Positions 42,399-53,172 of a stretch of 64,000 nt of DNA are shown one piece after another (the first letter of the stretch is position 1; each line of letters opens with the position of its first letter). The stretch lies in the NCBI GenBank assembly GCA_036395755.1, contig DASWCZ010000069.1, forward strand, positions 112,287 to 176,286. Reading direction: 5' to 3'. The stretch comes from Gp7-AA6 sp036395755. Lineage in GTDB: Bacteria; Acidobacteriota; Thermoanaerobaculia; UBA5066; Gp7-AA6. Under the pieces are notes generated by a model. That model saw only the letters and a program-made list of their open reading frames with translations. It made no database searches and was not told where the DNA came from. Position numbers and translations under genes: made by a program.

Positions 42399-43728
42399 GA
42401 ACGACCCCGGGGCGAGGGGCGTGACTTCTCCACAGCGTGACCCCGAGCAGGATCGCGAACGGAACGTACTCGGCCGCGCGGATTGCCGCCGGCGTCCACC
42501 CGCCGAGCGGGTACAACAGGGCGTAGGAGAGCGGCACGGCGAACGAGAGATAGAGGAACGCGGGTTCTTTCCTTTTCGCCGCGAAGGGCAGAATCCAGAG
42601 CAGGTACCAGGGGTGGAGCGTCGGCGAGGCGATGAAGAACGCGGCGAGCGACGCAAAGAGCGCGGCCTCCATCTCGGGGATCCGGGCCGCGATCCCGACC
42701 AGCGCCACGGCGAGAGAGAGCGCGATCACGACCCGCGCGAAGAGCGCCGTGTAGAAGTACGGAAAGACGCGCTGCATCCAGGGACGCTGCGGTCGAACGT
42801 CCTTCCAGCGCATGTACGCGGCTTTGGCTCTCGCGGGAAGCTCGATCGAATCGATCACTCCCGCGACGGCTGGATAGAGAAGCGAGTTGAACTCCCACCG
42901 CGTCGCATATGCGGGAAGCGCTCCGGACGGAGGAGCGCCGCCTCTCGCCGCGAGGCCCCAGAGCGCCGCGCCGAAGGCGAGAGCCGTCGCCGCGAAGCGG
43001 AGTCCGCCGCGCTTGGTGAGAGGCAGCGTTGCCGCGAGAGGAACATACTTGGCGAGGACCGAGGCCGCGAACGCGAGGCCCGCGGCGACAGGGCGCCGCC
43101 GGGCGAGCCAGACGACGGCCGCGAGCAGAAGCGCGACCCCGAGCGAATCGAGATGCCCCTGTCCGGCGCTCTCCGTGACTGCGAGCGGATGGAACGCGTA
43201 CAGCGCCGCCGCGAAGCCCGCGGACGCTCCTGCGCTCGCGGAAAGGAGCGCCACGACCGCCACGTCCGCGGCCGCGAAGATCGCCTTCATCGCGACGACG
43301 CCCGATCCCGGCGCCCATGCCGCGGCGCGGAACGCGCCCTGGGCGACCGGCGGGTACACGGTTCGAAACTCGCGATGGGTGAGATGCGCCCGAAGCTCGG
43401 GGAAGAGTCCCGCCACCTCGGGGTCGTCCGGCGCAACCGCATACGGGGAGTGGCCCGCCGCCCCCACCCTCGCGTCCCAGACGTAACGGAAGACGTCCTC
43501 GGAAAGGTCCGGCGGGCGGAAAAGGAGCGTCAGGCGAAAGGCGGCCGCGAAGAGGAGGAGAGAGCGCGGTCGCGAAGCGGATAGACTCCGCGCCGCAAGC
43601 AGCGAGAGGAGGGCTCCGGCCAGAAAAAGGAGGAGGTAGGCGGCGAGGCTGCGCCGAGCGTCGGGAAGGAACGCCATCGCGAGAAAGATGGTCTCCCCGG
43701 CGGCGAAGAGGAGCCCCGGCCGCGCCAC
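42391..43728 (-). CDS. Polytopic GT87/DUF2029-like glycosyltransferase
   Basis: A 445-residue protein with ten or more hydrophobic segments. The GTG at 43728 has a strong AAAGGAG ribosome site four bases upstream, which fixes the start. The first lumenal loop, SEDVFRYVWDARVGAAGHSP, and VYPPVAQGAF are typical of DUF2029/GT87 GT-C enzymes such as polyprenyl-phosphate-mannose mannosyltransferases. SIxLPARAKAAYMRW and HPWYLLWILPF follow. It probably transfers a sugar from a polyprenyl carrier on the outer face of the membrane. It diverges from the GT2 gene with only 21 bases between. Confidence 0.78.
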   Translation of the reverse strand: MARPGLLFAAGETIFLAMAFLPDARRSLAAYLLLFLAGALLSLLAARSLSASRPRSLLLFAAAFRLTLLFRPPDLSEDVFRYVWDARVGAAGHSPYAVAPDDPEVAGLFPELRAHLTHREFRTVYPPVAQGAFRAAAWAPGSGVVAMKAIFAAADVAVVALLSASAGASAGFAAALYAFHPLAVTESAGQGHLDSLGVALLLAAVVWLARRRPVAAGLAFAASVLAKYVPLAATLPLTKRGGLRFAATALAFGAALWGLAARGGAPPSGALPAYATRWEFNSLLYPAVAGVIDSIELPARAKAAYMRWKDVRPQRPWMQRVFPYFYTALFARVVIALSLAVALVGIAARIPEMEAALFASLAAFFIASPTLHPWYLLWILPFAAKRKEPAFLYLSFAVPLSYALLYPLGGWTPAAIRAAEYVPFAILLGVTLWRSHAPRPGVVHG

Positions 43729-43749
43729 GACTCCTTTGCCGGCAACTGG

Positions 43750-45240
43750 ATGGACGGCACCGCCCAGATCGCGACCCTGATCGCCTACTACGTCGTCCTC
43801 TCGCTTCTGGCGGTGTACGGCGCGCACCGGGCTTTTCTGGTGCGCCTCTACTACCGTCACCGCGGGAACGATCCCCGGCCCGCCGGAAGCCTCGCGCGGC
43901 TTCCCGTCGTCACGGTCCAGCTTCCCCTCTATAACGAAGTCTACGTCGTCGAACGGCTCGTCGACGCGGTCGTCGCTCTCGACTATCCGAAGGAGCTGCT
44001 CGAGGTGCAGATCCTCGACGACTCGACCGACGAGACGCGCGACGTCGCGCGAGCAGTCGCCGACCGGTATCGCGCGCGCGGGTACGATGTCCGTTATCTC
44101 CCGCGCGACCACCGGCGAGGTTACAAGGCGGGCGCGCTCCAGGCCGGCCTCGAGACGGCGCGCGGCGAGTTCCTTCTCATCTTAGACGCCGACTTCGTTC
44201 CGCAACCCGGGATGTTGCGTGATTGTCTTCCCCACTTCACGGACCCGACGGTCGGAATGGTGCAGGCGCGGTGGGAGCATCTGAACCGCGACTTTTCACT
44301 GCTGACCCGCATCCAGTCGATTTTTCTGGACGGCCACTTCGTCATCGAGCACACAGCCCGCAACCGATCCGGTCGCTTCTTCAACTTCAACGGAACCGCC
44401 GGGATCTGGCGCCGGCGCTGCCTCGAGGACGCCGGCGGCTGGAACAGCGACACGCTGACCGAGGACCTCGACGCCTCCTACCGCGCCCAGCTCGCGGGCT
44501 GGCGCTTCGTTTACCTGAAAGACCTCGCCGTGCCCGCCGAGCTCCCGGTGGACATGAACGGCTTCAAGAGCCAGCAGCACCGCTGGACGAAAGGCTCCAT
44601 TCAGACCGGCCGGAAGCTCCTGCCGACCATCTTCCGGAGCGCCTACCCGCGGAAGGTCAAGGTGGAAGCGTTCTTTCACCTCACGAACAATTTCTCGCAC
44701 CTCTTGGTCGTGCTGCTCGCCCTCCTGATCTTCCCGGCGATCGTCATCCGCGAGCAGATCGGCTGGCAGAAGCTCGCCGTCTTCGATTTCCCGCTCTTTT
44801 TCGGCGCGAGCTTCTCGTTCATCGGTTTCTACGTCTCCTCACAGAGAGAGATCGGGCGGAGCTGGAAGCCGACGTTGAAGTACATGCCGTTTCTCATGTC
44901 GATCGGGATCGGGCTCTCGCTCTCCAACGTGCGCGGAGTGCTCGAAGCTCTGGCCGGTAGCTCCACCGAGTTCACCCGGACGCCGAAGTACCGGATCGAA
45001 GGGGAAGCCGGCGACTGGAAGAACAAGAAGTACCGGGCTGCCGGAAACTTCTCGCTCGTGGGGGAGATCGTGCTCGCGACCTATTTCCTGACGTGCCTCG
45101 TCTTCGCCGTCGCCGAGCGCTACTGGATCGGCGTTCCGTTCCTCCTCGTGTTTTTCAACGGCTTCGCGTACACCGCGGGCATCTCGCTCCTCTCGCGGGG
45201 GAGCGACGCGGAGCCGCAGCTCGAGGCCGTTCTCTCCTAA
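43750..45240 (+). CDS. Membrane GT2 glycosyltransferase (cellulose synthase/CESA-like)
   Basis: A 496-residue enzyme: one N-terminal transmembrane helix, a GT-A domain with VTVQLPLYNE, ILDDSTD, ILDADFVP (DxD), LTEDLDASYR (TED base) and QQHRWTKGS (QxxRW), then four C-terminal helices. This is the processive-type GT2 arrangement seen in CESA-like beta-glycosyltransferases and glucosylceramide-type synthases. The product, a polysaccharide or a glycolipid, cannot be told from sequence. It is divergent from the GT87-like gene, suggesting a joint role. Downstream is the relic copA start and the RAYT element. Confidence 0.88.
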   Translation: MDGTAQIATLIAYYVVLSLLAVYGAHRAFLVRLYYRHRGNDPRPAGSLARLPVVTVQLPLYNEVYVVERLVDAVVALDYPKELLEVQILDDSTDETRDVARAVADRYRARGYDVRYLPRDHRRGYKAGALQAGLETARGEFLLILDADFVPQPGMLRDCLPHFTDPTVGMVQARWEHLNRDFSLLTRIQSIFLDGHFVIEHTARNRSGRFFNFNGTAGIWRRRCLEDAGGWNSDTLTEDLDASYRAQLAGWRFVYLKDLAVPAELPVDMNGFKSQQHRWTKGSIQTGRKLLPTIFRSAYPRKVKVEAFFHLTNNFSHLLVVLLALLIFPAIVIREQIGWQKLAVFDFPLFFGASFSFIGFYVSSQREIGRSWKPTLKYMPFLMSIGIGLSLSNVRGVLEALAGSSTEFTRTPKYRIEGEAGDWKNKKYRAAGNFSLVGEIVLATYFLTCLVFAVAERYWIGVPFLLVFFNGFAYTAGISLLSRGSDAEPQLEAVLS

Positions 45241-45247
45241 TCCGGCG

Positions 45248-45306
45248 GTGCCTCGCCAGCAGATGGACCTCGCCCTGGAGGGCATGCCCTGCGCCTCCTG
45301 CGTGTC
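45248..45306 (+). pseudogene. Relic copy of the copA 5' end
   Basis: From a GTG this encodes PRQQMDLALEGMPCASCV, nearly the same as the start of copA (PHQIIDLALEGMHCASCV at 46469). Bases 45266-45304 match 46487-46525 at 38 of 39 positions. After the Cys-x-x-Cys heavy-metal motif the match stops and simple GGGTCTG repeats and the RAYT element begin. It is a displaced heavy-metal-associated domain start, 1221 bases from its partner. Confidence 0.75.
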
Positions 45307-45312
45307 GGGTCT

Positions 45313-45354
45313 GGGTCTGGGGTCAATCGCGGGTCTGGGGTCTGGGGTCAATCG
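45313..45354. repeat. 17-bp direct repeat at the RAYT left end
   Basis: GGGTCTGGGGTCAATCG occurs at 45313-45329 and again at 45338-45354. The second copy runs into the left inverted repeat of the RAYT element. It may be a partial duplicated terminus. Confidence 0.65.
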
Positions 45355-46396
45355 TGCATTCCTGTATTCCGGGCCTTACTTCTTGTCGCGACAACTCCAG
45401 ATACAGATAGGCGGATCGCCTGCCTGGAGGTGTTTCTGGCCAGGCCGCTTCGGTTCGAGCTCACGGGCGCCGTCTACCACGTGATTGCCCGGGGCAATGA
45501 ACGTAAGGCGATCTTCCGCGATGACCGGGATCGTGAGGTCTACCTCGAGCGGCTCGCTGAGTGCCGGTCAAGATTTCAGTTCAGGGTGTTGGGCTACTGC
45601 CTCATGAACAACCACGTCCACCTGGCGCTGGAGCGGGGTCCGGTCGCGCTGTCACGCACCATGCTGGCGCTCCAATCCTTCTACGCGCAAAAGTTCAACT
45701 TCCGCCACAAACGGGTGGGGCATCTCTTTCAGGGCAGGTACAAGGCCCTCCTCGTTCAGGATGAGCGTTATCTCTTCGCGCTGCTGCGATATATCCATCT
45801 CAATCCGGTCCGGGCCCGCCTGGTTGATCGGCCCGAGGCATATCGGTGGTCGAGCGATCGGTACTATCGAGAGGGCAAGAGTCTGCCGTGGCTCGATGTG
45901 GATGTCGCGCTTGGGAAGCTGGCGCAGAAGCAGGAAGAGGCTGTGTCAGTCTACCGGCGGCTGATGGCGAGTCGGGACGAGCAGACCTATGAGGACGTAC
46001 CGACCTATGGGTTTGCCGTCAAAGGAGATCGGCAATTCGCGGAGCGCACCTTGGTTACGGTCGGAGAGGCGCGCAGATTGCCGAGCGCCTGGACGCCTGT
46101 GAGTCTTGCCGAGTCGGTTTCGCGCGCTGCGGGTCTGTCGTTGGAGCATCTGAAACAGCCTGGTAGGTCCATGAGGGAATCGCGCGCCAGGCTCACGGCA
46201 GCGTATCTGGGTCGGCGGGACGCGGGGTTCTCGATCGCGAGGATGGCAAAGTGCTTCGGACGGGAGGAGTCGACTTTCAACCGCGGCGTGCGACGGCTCG
46301 AGGATCTGATCAACAGAGACGAATCTGCTCGGGCGTACGTCGAACGAATCGCATCCTATCTGCGACTGCGGAATACAGGAATACACGATTGACCCC
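45344..46396. mobile_element. RAYT-type transposable element bounded by 27-bp inverted repeats
   Basis: The left end at 45344-45370 (GGGGTCAATCGTGCATTCC...) and the right end at 46370-46396 (...GAATACACGATTGACCCC) are inverted repeats matching at 26 of 27 positions. The element is 1053 bases and has one gene, a Y1/HUH transposase whose stop codon lies inside the right repeat. Ends with GGGGTCA/TGACCCC are shared with the small palindromes of family A. It is inserted between a relic and the intact copy of the copA 5' end. Confidence 0.85.
45430..46392 (+). CDS. REP-associated tyrosine transposase (RAYT, IS200-like Y1)
   Basis: A 320-residue protein. The N-terminal Y1 transposase domain has RPLRFELTGAVYHVIARGNE, RFQFRVLGYCLMNNHVHLAL with the HUH pair (NHVHL), and the catalytic Tyr region SFYAQKFNFRHKRVGHLFQG. 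The first half is the typical RAYT core; the C-terminal ~100 residues (LTAAYLGRRDAGFSIARMAK) form a DnaA/HTH-like domain found in many of these proteins. It would make single-strand nicks at palindromic repeat ends. The GTG start is preceded at once by GGAGG; its TGA lies in the right inverted repeat. Domesticated RAYTs maintain REP sequences, so this is a candidate driver for family A. Confidence 0.88.
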   Translation: MFLARPLRFELTGAVYHVIARGNERKAIFRDDRDREVYLERLAECRSRFQFRVLGYCLMNNHVHLALERGPVALSRTMLALQSFYAQKFNFRHKRVGHLFQGRYKALLVQDERYLFALLRYIHLNPVRARLVDRPEAYRWSSDRYYREGKSLPWLDVDVALGKLAQKQEEAVSVYRRLMASRDEQTYEDVPTYGFAVKGDRQFAERTLVTVGEARRLPSAWTPVSLAESVSRAAGLSLEHLKQPGRSMRESRARLTAAYLGRRDAGFSIARMAKCFGREESTFNRGVRRLEDLINRDESARAYVERIASYLRLRNTGIHD

Positions 46397-46468
46397 TATG
46401 CCAATCAATCGGCGTCAAAGGCGATCGACCGCCTGAAAGCGTTCCGGCGGCTCCGGTAATCTTTCGCC

Positions 46469-48670
46469 GTGCCACATCAAATCATCGACCTCGCCCTGGA
46501 GGGCATGCACTGCGCCTCCTGCGTGACGACGATCGAGAACGGTCTCGCCCGAGTCCCCGGCGTCTCGGAAGCCTCGGTCAACCTCGGAACTGGTCGCGCG
46601 CGCGTCCGTGGGGAAAACCTGGAGCCCGATCGCCTCGTCGAGGCGGTGCGAAAGAGCGGTTACGGAGCGCAGCTTGCAGGCGATCACGAGCCGGAGGAGG
46701 ACCGCGCCCGCGCGGAAACCGAGACGCGCGACGCCCGGCGACGCACGTTGGTCGCCGCGGTGCTCACCGTTCCTGTGCTGGCGATCTCGATGGCGGGTCT
46801 CCGTTTTCGCGGCAGCGATTACGTCCAGCTCGCTCTGACCCTTCCCGTGTATCTCTGGGCCGGCTGGCCGTTTCTCTCGGGAATGGTCCGCACGCTCCGC
46901 AACCGAACGGCGAACATGGACACGCTCGTCGGGCTCGGGACGACGGCGGCGTTTCTCCTCTCGGTCGTCGCGACGTTCTTTCCGCGCGCTCTGCCCCCAA
47001 CTGCTGGCGCGATGGGCTCGGTGTACTACGAGGCGGTCGGCGTGATCCTGACTCTCATCCTCCTCGGCCGGTACCTCGAGACGCGGGCGCGGAGCCGCAC
47101 CTCGTCGGCCGTCCGCCTGCTCCTCGACCTCGCGCCGAAGAAGGCGCGCCTCCTACGCGACGGCGCCGAGATCGAGGTGCCGCTGTCGGAAGTCGTCGTC
47201 GGTGACCGCTTCCGCGTGAAGCCGGGAGATGCGGTCCCGGTCGACGGGCGCGTCGTCGCGGGACGGTCCGCGGTCGACCAGTCGATGGTCACGGGGGAAT
47301 CCCTGCCGGTCGAGAAGAACGTGGGGGATACCGTCATCGGTGGCGTCCTCAACCAGGAAGGGGTGCTCGAGATCGAAGCGACGGCCGTCGGACGCGACAC
47401 GGTGCTCGCCCGGATCGCGGAGCTGGTACAGGAGGCGCAGGCCTCGAAGCCGCCGATCCAGAAGCTCGCCGACCGCATCGCCGGCGTGTTCGTTCCGGCC
47501 GTCCTGATGATCGCGGTCGCCGCCTGGGTCGTCTGGTACGTCGCGGGACCCGAGCCGCGCGCGGGCTACGCCACCTACGTCCTCGCATCGATCCTCCTGA
47601 TCGCGTGCCCCTGCGCGCTGGGGCTCGCGACTCCGACCGCGGTCCTCGTCGGCACGGGAAGGGCTGCGCGGGCCGGAATTCTCTTCCGCGACGCCGATGC
47701 GCTCGAGCGCGCGAGGCGGGTGACGACCGTCCTCTTCGACAAGACGGGCACGGTCACCGAGGGAAAGCCAAGGGTCACCGACGTCGTGGCCGTCCCGGGT
47801 ATCGCCGAGGGCGACGTCCTCGCGACCGCGGCGGCTCTGGAGAAGGGCTCCGCCCACCCGGTCGCGTCTGCGGTCGTCGCCACGGCGGCGGAGCGTGGAC
47901 TCGCCGTCCCCGCGGTGGAGTCCTTCGAGTCGAAGTCGGGCCGCGGAGTGCACGCTGTCGTCGGGGGCCGCCGGGCGATCGCGGGCAACGTCCGCTTTCT
48001 GGAGGAATCCGGCGTCGACTTCGCGCCGGTCGAGGACGCGGTCGAGCGTCTGTCGGGAGACGGAAAGACTCCTCTTCTCGTCGCGGTGGACGGACAGGCG
48101 ATCGGGCTCCTCGCGGTCGCGGACCGGGAAAAGCCGGACTCGGCGCGGGCGATCGCGGCTCTGAAGGCACAGGGCCTCGAGGTCGCGATAATCACGGGAG
48201 ACCGCGAGAAAACCGCCCGGGCGGTCGCGGCCCGCGTCGGCGTGGACGAGGTCATCGCCGAGGTTCTCCCGGAGGACAAAGCCGCGCGCGTGAAGGAGCT
48301 GCAGGACCGCGGCAAGGTGGTCGCGATGGTCGGCGACGGCGTCAACGACGCTCCGGCGCTCGCGCAGGCGGACGTCGGAATCGCGATCGGCGCCGGCGCG
48401 GACGTTGCGATCGAGTCCGCGGACATCACGCTCGTCGGAGGGAGCCTCGAATCGGTCGCCCGGGCGATCGCCCTCTCGCGCGACACCCTCGCGGCGATCC
48501 GCCAGAACCTCTTCTTCGCGTTCTTTTACAACGTCATCGGCATTCCGATTGCCGCGGGCGCGCTCTACCCGGCGACCGGCTGGCTTCTCTCGCCGATGAT
48601 CGCCGCCGCCGCCATGGCCTTCTCTTCGGTGTCGGTCGTCGCGAACAGCCTGAGGCTGGCCCGGCGATGA
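46469..48670 (+). CDS. copA: Copper-exporting P1B-type ATPase
   Basis: A 733-residue P-type ATPase. Residues 1-70 form one heavy-metal-associated domain with GMHCASC (Cys15, Cys18). The transmembrane metal site CPC is at 380-382 (ACPCALGLATPTA), the phosphorylation site DKTGT is near 424, and MVGDGVNDAPAL is the hinge. TGES lies near residue 275. CPC with eight predicted helices is the Cu+ (P1B-1) class. The start is a GTG. A relic of the same 5' end is 1221 bases upstream across the RAYT element. A cupredoxin gene follows with an ATGA overlap. Confidence 0.94.
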   Translation: MPHQIIDLALEGMHCASCVTTIENGLARVPGVSEASVNLGTGRARVRGENLEPDRLVEAVRKSGYGAQLAGDHEPEEDRARAETETRDARRRTLVAAVLTVPVLAISMAGLRFRGSDYVQLALTLPVYLWAGWPFLSGMVRTLRNRTANMDTLVGLGTTAAFLLSVVATFFPRALPPTAGAMGSVYYEAVGVILTLILLGRYLETRARSRTSSAVRLLLDLAPKKARLLRDGAEIEVPLSEVVVGDRFRVKPGDAVPVDGRVVAGRSAVDQSMVTGESLPVEKNVGDTVIGGVLNQEGVLEIEATAVGRDTVLARIAELVQEAQASKPPIQKLADRIAGVFVPAVLMIAVAAWVVWYVAGPEPRAGYATYVLASILLIACPCALGLATPTAVLVGTGRAARAGILFRDADALERARRVTTVLFDKTGTVTEGKPRVTDVVAVPGIAEGDVLATAAALEKGSAHPVASAVVATAAERGLAVPAVESFESKSGRGVHAVVGGRRAIAGNVRFLEESGVDFAPVEDAVERLSGDGKTPLLVAVDGQAIGLLAVADREKPDSARAIAALKAQGLEVAIITGDREKTARAVAARVGVDEVIAEVLPEDKAARVKELQDRGKVVAMVGDGVNDAPALAQADVGIAIGAGADVAIESADITLVGGSLESVARAIALSRDTLAAIRQNLFFAFFYNVIGIPIAAGALYPATGWLLSPMIAAAAMAFSSVSVVANSLRLARR

Positions 48671-49074
48671 CCCTCGCCTTCGCGTGGACGCCCGACCGGA
48701 TCGCTGCGATCGCGGCCGGCGCCGCGGCGTGCGTCTTCCTGTACCTCTTCTTCTTCGGCCGCCGTCGGACCGTCGCGGCGCAACCCGGGAGCGGCGGCCG
48801 GGACCAGGTCACCGTCGTCGTGTCCGGCGGTTACCGGCCCGACGTTATCCTGGCGAAGAAGGGGATCCCGCTCACGATCGTGTTCGACCGCCAGGAGGAC
48901 AGCCCGTGCAGCGACGAAGTCGTGCTGCCCGAGTTCCGGGTTCGCCGGCGACTGCCCGCTTTTCGGAAGACCTCGATCGAGATCCTGCCCAAGCGCGCGG
49001 GCGAGTTTCCGTTTTCCTGCGGCATGAACATGCTGCACGGCAAGATTCGCGTCGTCGAGTCGCCGAGTCGCTAA
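48667..49074 (+). CDS. Membrane-anchored cupredoxin-domain protein
   Basis: A 135-residue protein whose ATG overlaps the copA stop (ATGA). One N-terminal transmembrane helix (about residues 10-30) is followed by a cupredoxin-like beta domain (QVTVVVSGGYRPDVILAKKG, DRQEDSPCSDEVVLPEF). Possible copper ligands are Cys81, Cys118, Met120, Met122 and His124 in FSCGMNMLHG, a Cys/Met/His arrangement unlike classical blue copper sites. It probably receives or delivers copper for CopA in the periplasm; this is inferred from coupling and motif. Confidence 0.8.
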   Translation: MTLAFAWTPDRIAAIAAGAAACVFLYLFFFGRRRTVAAQPGSGGRDQVTVVVSGGYRPDVILAKKGIPLTIVFDRQEDSPCSDEVVLPEFRVRRRLPAFRKTSIEILPKRAGEFPFSCGMNMLHGKIRVVESPSR

Positions 49075-49083
49075 ACTTCGGCC

Positions 49084-49728
49084 GTGGAGCCCACCGTCCG
49101 CGTCACCGAGATCTTTCGGTCCATCCAGGGAGAATCGACGCGCGCGGGGTTCCCGTGCGCGTTCATCCGCTTGACCGGGTGCTCGCTGCGGTGCGTCTGG
49201 TGCGATACCGCGTACGCCTTCTCGGGCGGGGACCTGTGGGCGGTCGCCGACGCCGCGCAGAAAGTTCTCGAGCTCGGGACCGAACTCGTCGAGGTCACCG
49301 GCGGCGAGCCGCTCGAGCAGGAGGGCGTCTATCCGCTCATGGAGACTCTTCTCGATCATGGAAAAACGGTGCTCCTCGAAACGGGCGGGCACGTTCCGCT
49401 CGACCGCGTCGATCCGCGGGTCGTCAAGATCGTGGACGTCAAGGCGCCCGGGAGCGGGATGATGGCCGCGAACCTGCCGGAGAACCTCGAGAGCCTGGGA
49501 TCGCGGGACGAGATCAAGTTCGTCCTCGCGGACCGTCGCGACTTCGAGTGGGCGCTCGACTTCGTCGCAGCGCGGGATCTCGACGGGAAGCACGTCGTCA
49601 CGTTCTCGCCGGTGTGGGAGAAGCTTTCCGCCTCGGACCTAGGCAGTTGGATCCGGGATTCCGGCCGGCCGATCCGACTGGGCCTGCAGCTTCACAAGCT
49701 TCTCTGGGGTGACGTTCCGGGGAGATAG
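49084..49728 (+). CDS. queE: 7-carboxy-7-deazaguanine synthase QueE
   Basis: A 214-residue radical SAM enzyme from a GTG start. SAM cluster Cys33, 37 and 40 (CSLRCVWC, the CX3CX2C form), FRSIQGESTRAGFPCAFIR, VTGGEPLEQ and the C-terminal LQLHKLLW are QueE-specific. It makes CDG from CPH4 in the preQ0/queuosine pathway, before QueC. The TAG stop abuts palindromic repeat copy 2, which separates it from queC. Confidence 0.95.
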   Translation: MEPTVRVTEIFRSIQGESTRAGFPCAFIRLTGCSLRCVWCDTAYAFSGGDLWAVADAAQKVLELGTELVEVTGGEPLEQEGVYPLMETLLDHGKTVLLETGGHVPLDRVDPRVVKIVDVKAPGSGMMAANLPENLESLGSRDEIKFVLADRRDFEWALDFVAARDLDGKHVVTFSPVWEKLSASDLGSWIRDSGRPIRLGLQLHKLLWGDVPGR

Positions 49729-49789
49729 GGTCAGGCCTGAATCGCTGAATTCGGGTCAGGCCTGAATTCAGTCATTCAGCGTTGACCCC
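49728..49789. repeat. Palindromic repeat family A, copy 2
   Basis: Starts GGGTCAGGCCTGAATCGC and ends CAGCGTTGACCCC. The first 31 bases are almost identical to copy 1 at 25164. It runs from the last base of the queE stop to two bases before the queC ATG, so it fills the whole gap and supplies whatever ribosome site queC uses. Confidence 0.88.
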
Positions 49790-49791
49790 AA

Positions 49792-50484
49792 ATGAAACGC
49801 GCCATCGTTCTTCTTTCCGGCGGACTCGATTCCGCGACATGCCTGCTGATCGCGAAGAGGGAGGCGGCGGAAGTTTTCGCGCTGTCGTTCGACTACGGGC
49901 AGCGCCACCGGCTCGAGCTCGAGCGGGCGCGAGGTCTCGTTCTTCGTTACGGCGCCGCCGCCCATCGGATCGTGACGCTCGATCTCCCGGCGCCGGAGAG
50001 CTCCGCGCTCACGAACCCGTCCCGGGAAGTGCCGCGCCACGCGCTCGGCCGCGAAGCGATCGCGGTGACCTACGTGCCGGCGCGGAACACGCTCTTCCTG
50101 TCCCACGCCGTCGCATGGGGCGAGTCGATCGACGCCGGCGACGTCTACATCGGTGCGAACGCGCTCGACTACTCGGGGTATCCCGACTGCCGACCGGAGT
50201 TTCTGGAAGCCTTCGAGAAGACCGCGAACCTCGGCACCAAAGCGGGCGTCGAAGGGGCCATCGCCTTCCGGATCCACGCTCCCTTGCTCTCGATGACGAA
50301 GGGGGAAATCGTGTCGCGGGCCGCGGAGCTTGGATTGGATTTTGCACTGACGTCGTCCTGTTACGACCCCGCGCCGGATGGCAAACCCTGCCGATCGTGC
50401 GACTCGTGCCTTCTTCGCGAGAAAGGGTTCCGAGAAGCTGGCCTGCGGGATCCGCTGGACCGGCCCACAAGACAACGGGAGTGA
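49792..50484 (+). CDS. queC: 7-cyano-7-deazaguanine synthase QueC
   Basis: A 230-residue N-type ATP pyrophosphatase with the PP-loop LLSGGLDSATC (residues 7-17) and a C-terminal zinc site PCRSCDSCLLR with a further Cys in SSCYDPAPDG. It makes preQ0 from CDG, ATP and ammonia, following QueE encoded just upstream. There is no normal ribosome site before the ATG, because repeat copy 2 ends two bases upstream. clpB follows after six bases. Confidence 0.95.
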   Translation: MKRAIVLLSGGLDSATCLLIAKREAAEVFALSFDYGQRHRLELERARGLVLRYGAAAHRIVTLDLPAPESSALTNPSREVPRHALGREAIAVTYVPARNTLFLSHAVAWGESIDAGDVYIGANALDYSGYPDCRPEFLEAFEKTANLGTKAGVEGAIAFRIHAPLLSMTKGEIVSRAAELGLDFALTSSCYDPAPDGKPCRSCDSCLLREKGFREAGLRDPLDRPTRQRE

Positions 50485-50490
50485 ACAACA

Positions 50491-53106
<2,616 letters not shown>

Positions 53107-53117
53107 AGCTCATCTAT

Positions 53118-53147
53118 TTGACAAAAGGCCGCTCACCTCTGTATTCT
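53118..53147 (+). promoter_or_regulatory. Predicted sigma-70-type promoter of hsp20
   Basis: TTGACA (53118-53123), an 18-base spacer, and TATTCT (53142-53147) lie 25 bases before the hsp20 ATG and just after clpB. A CIRCE or sigma-32 element is not apparent. Confidence 0.6.
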
Positions 53148-53172
53148 TCGAAGCGAAAGTTTGGAGGTAAGC

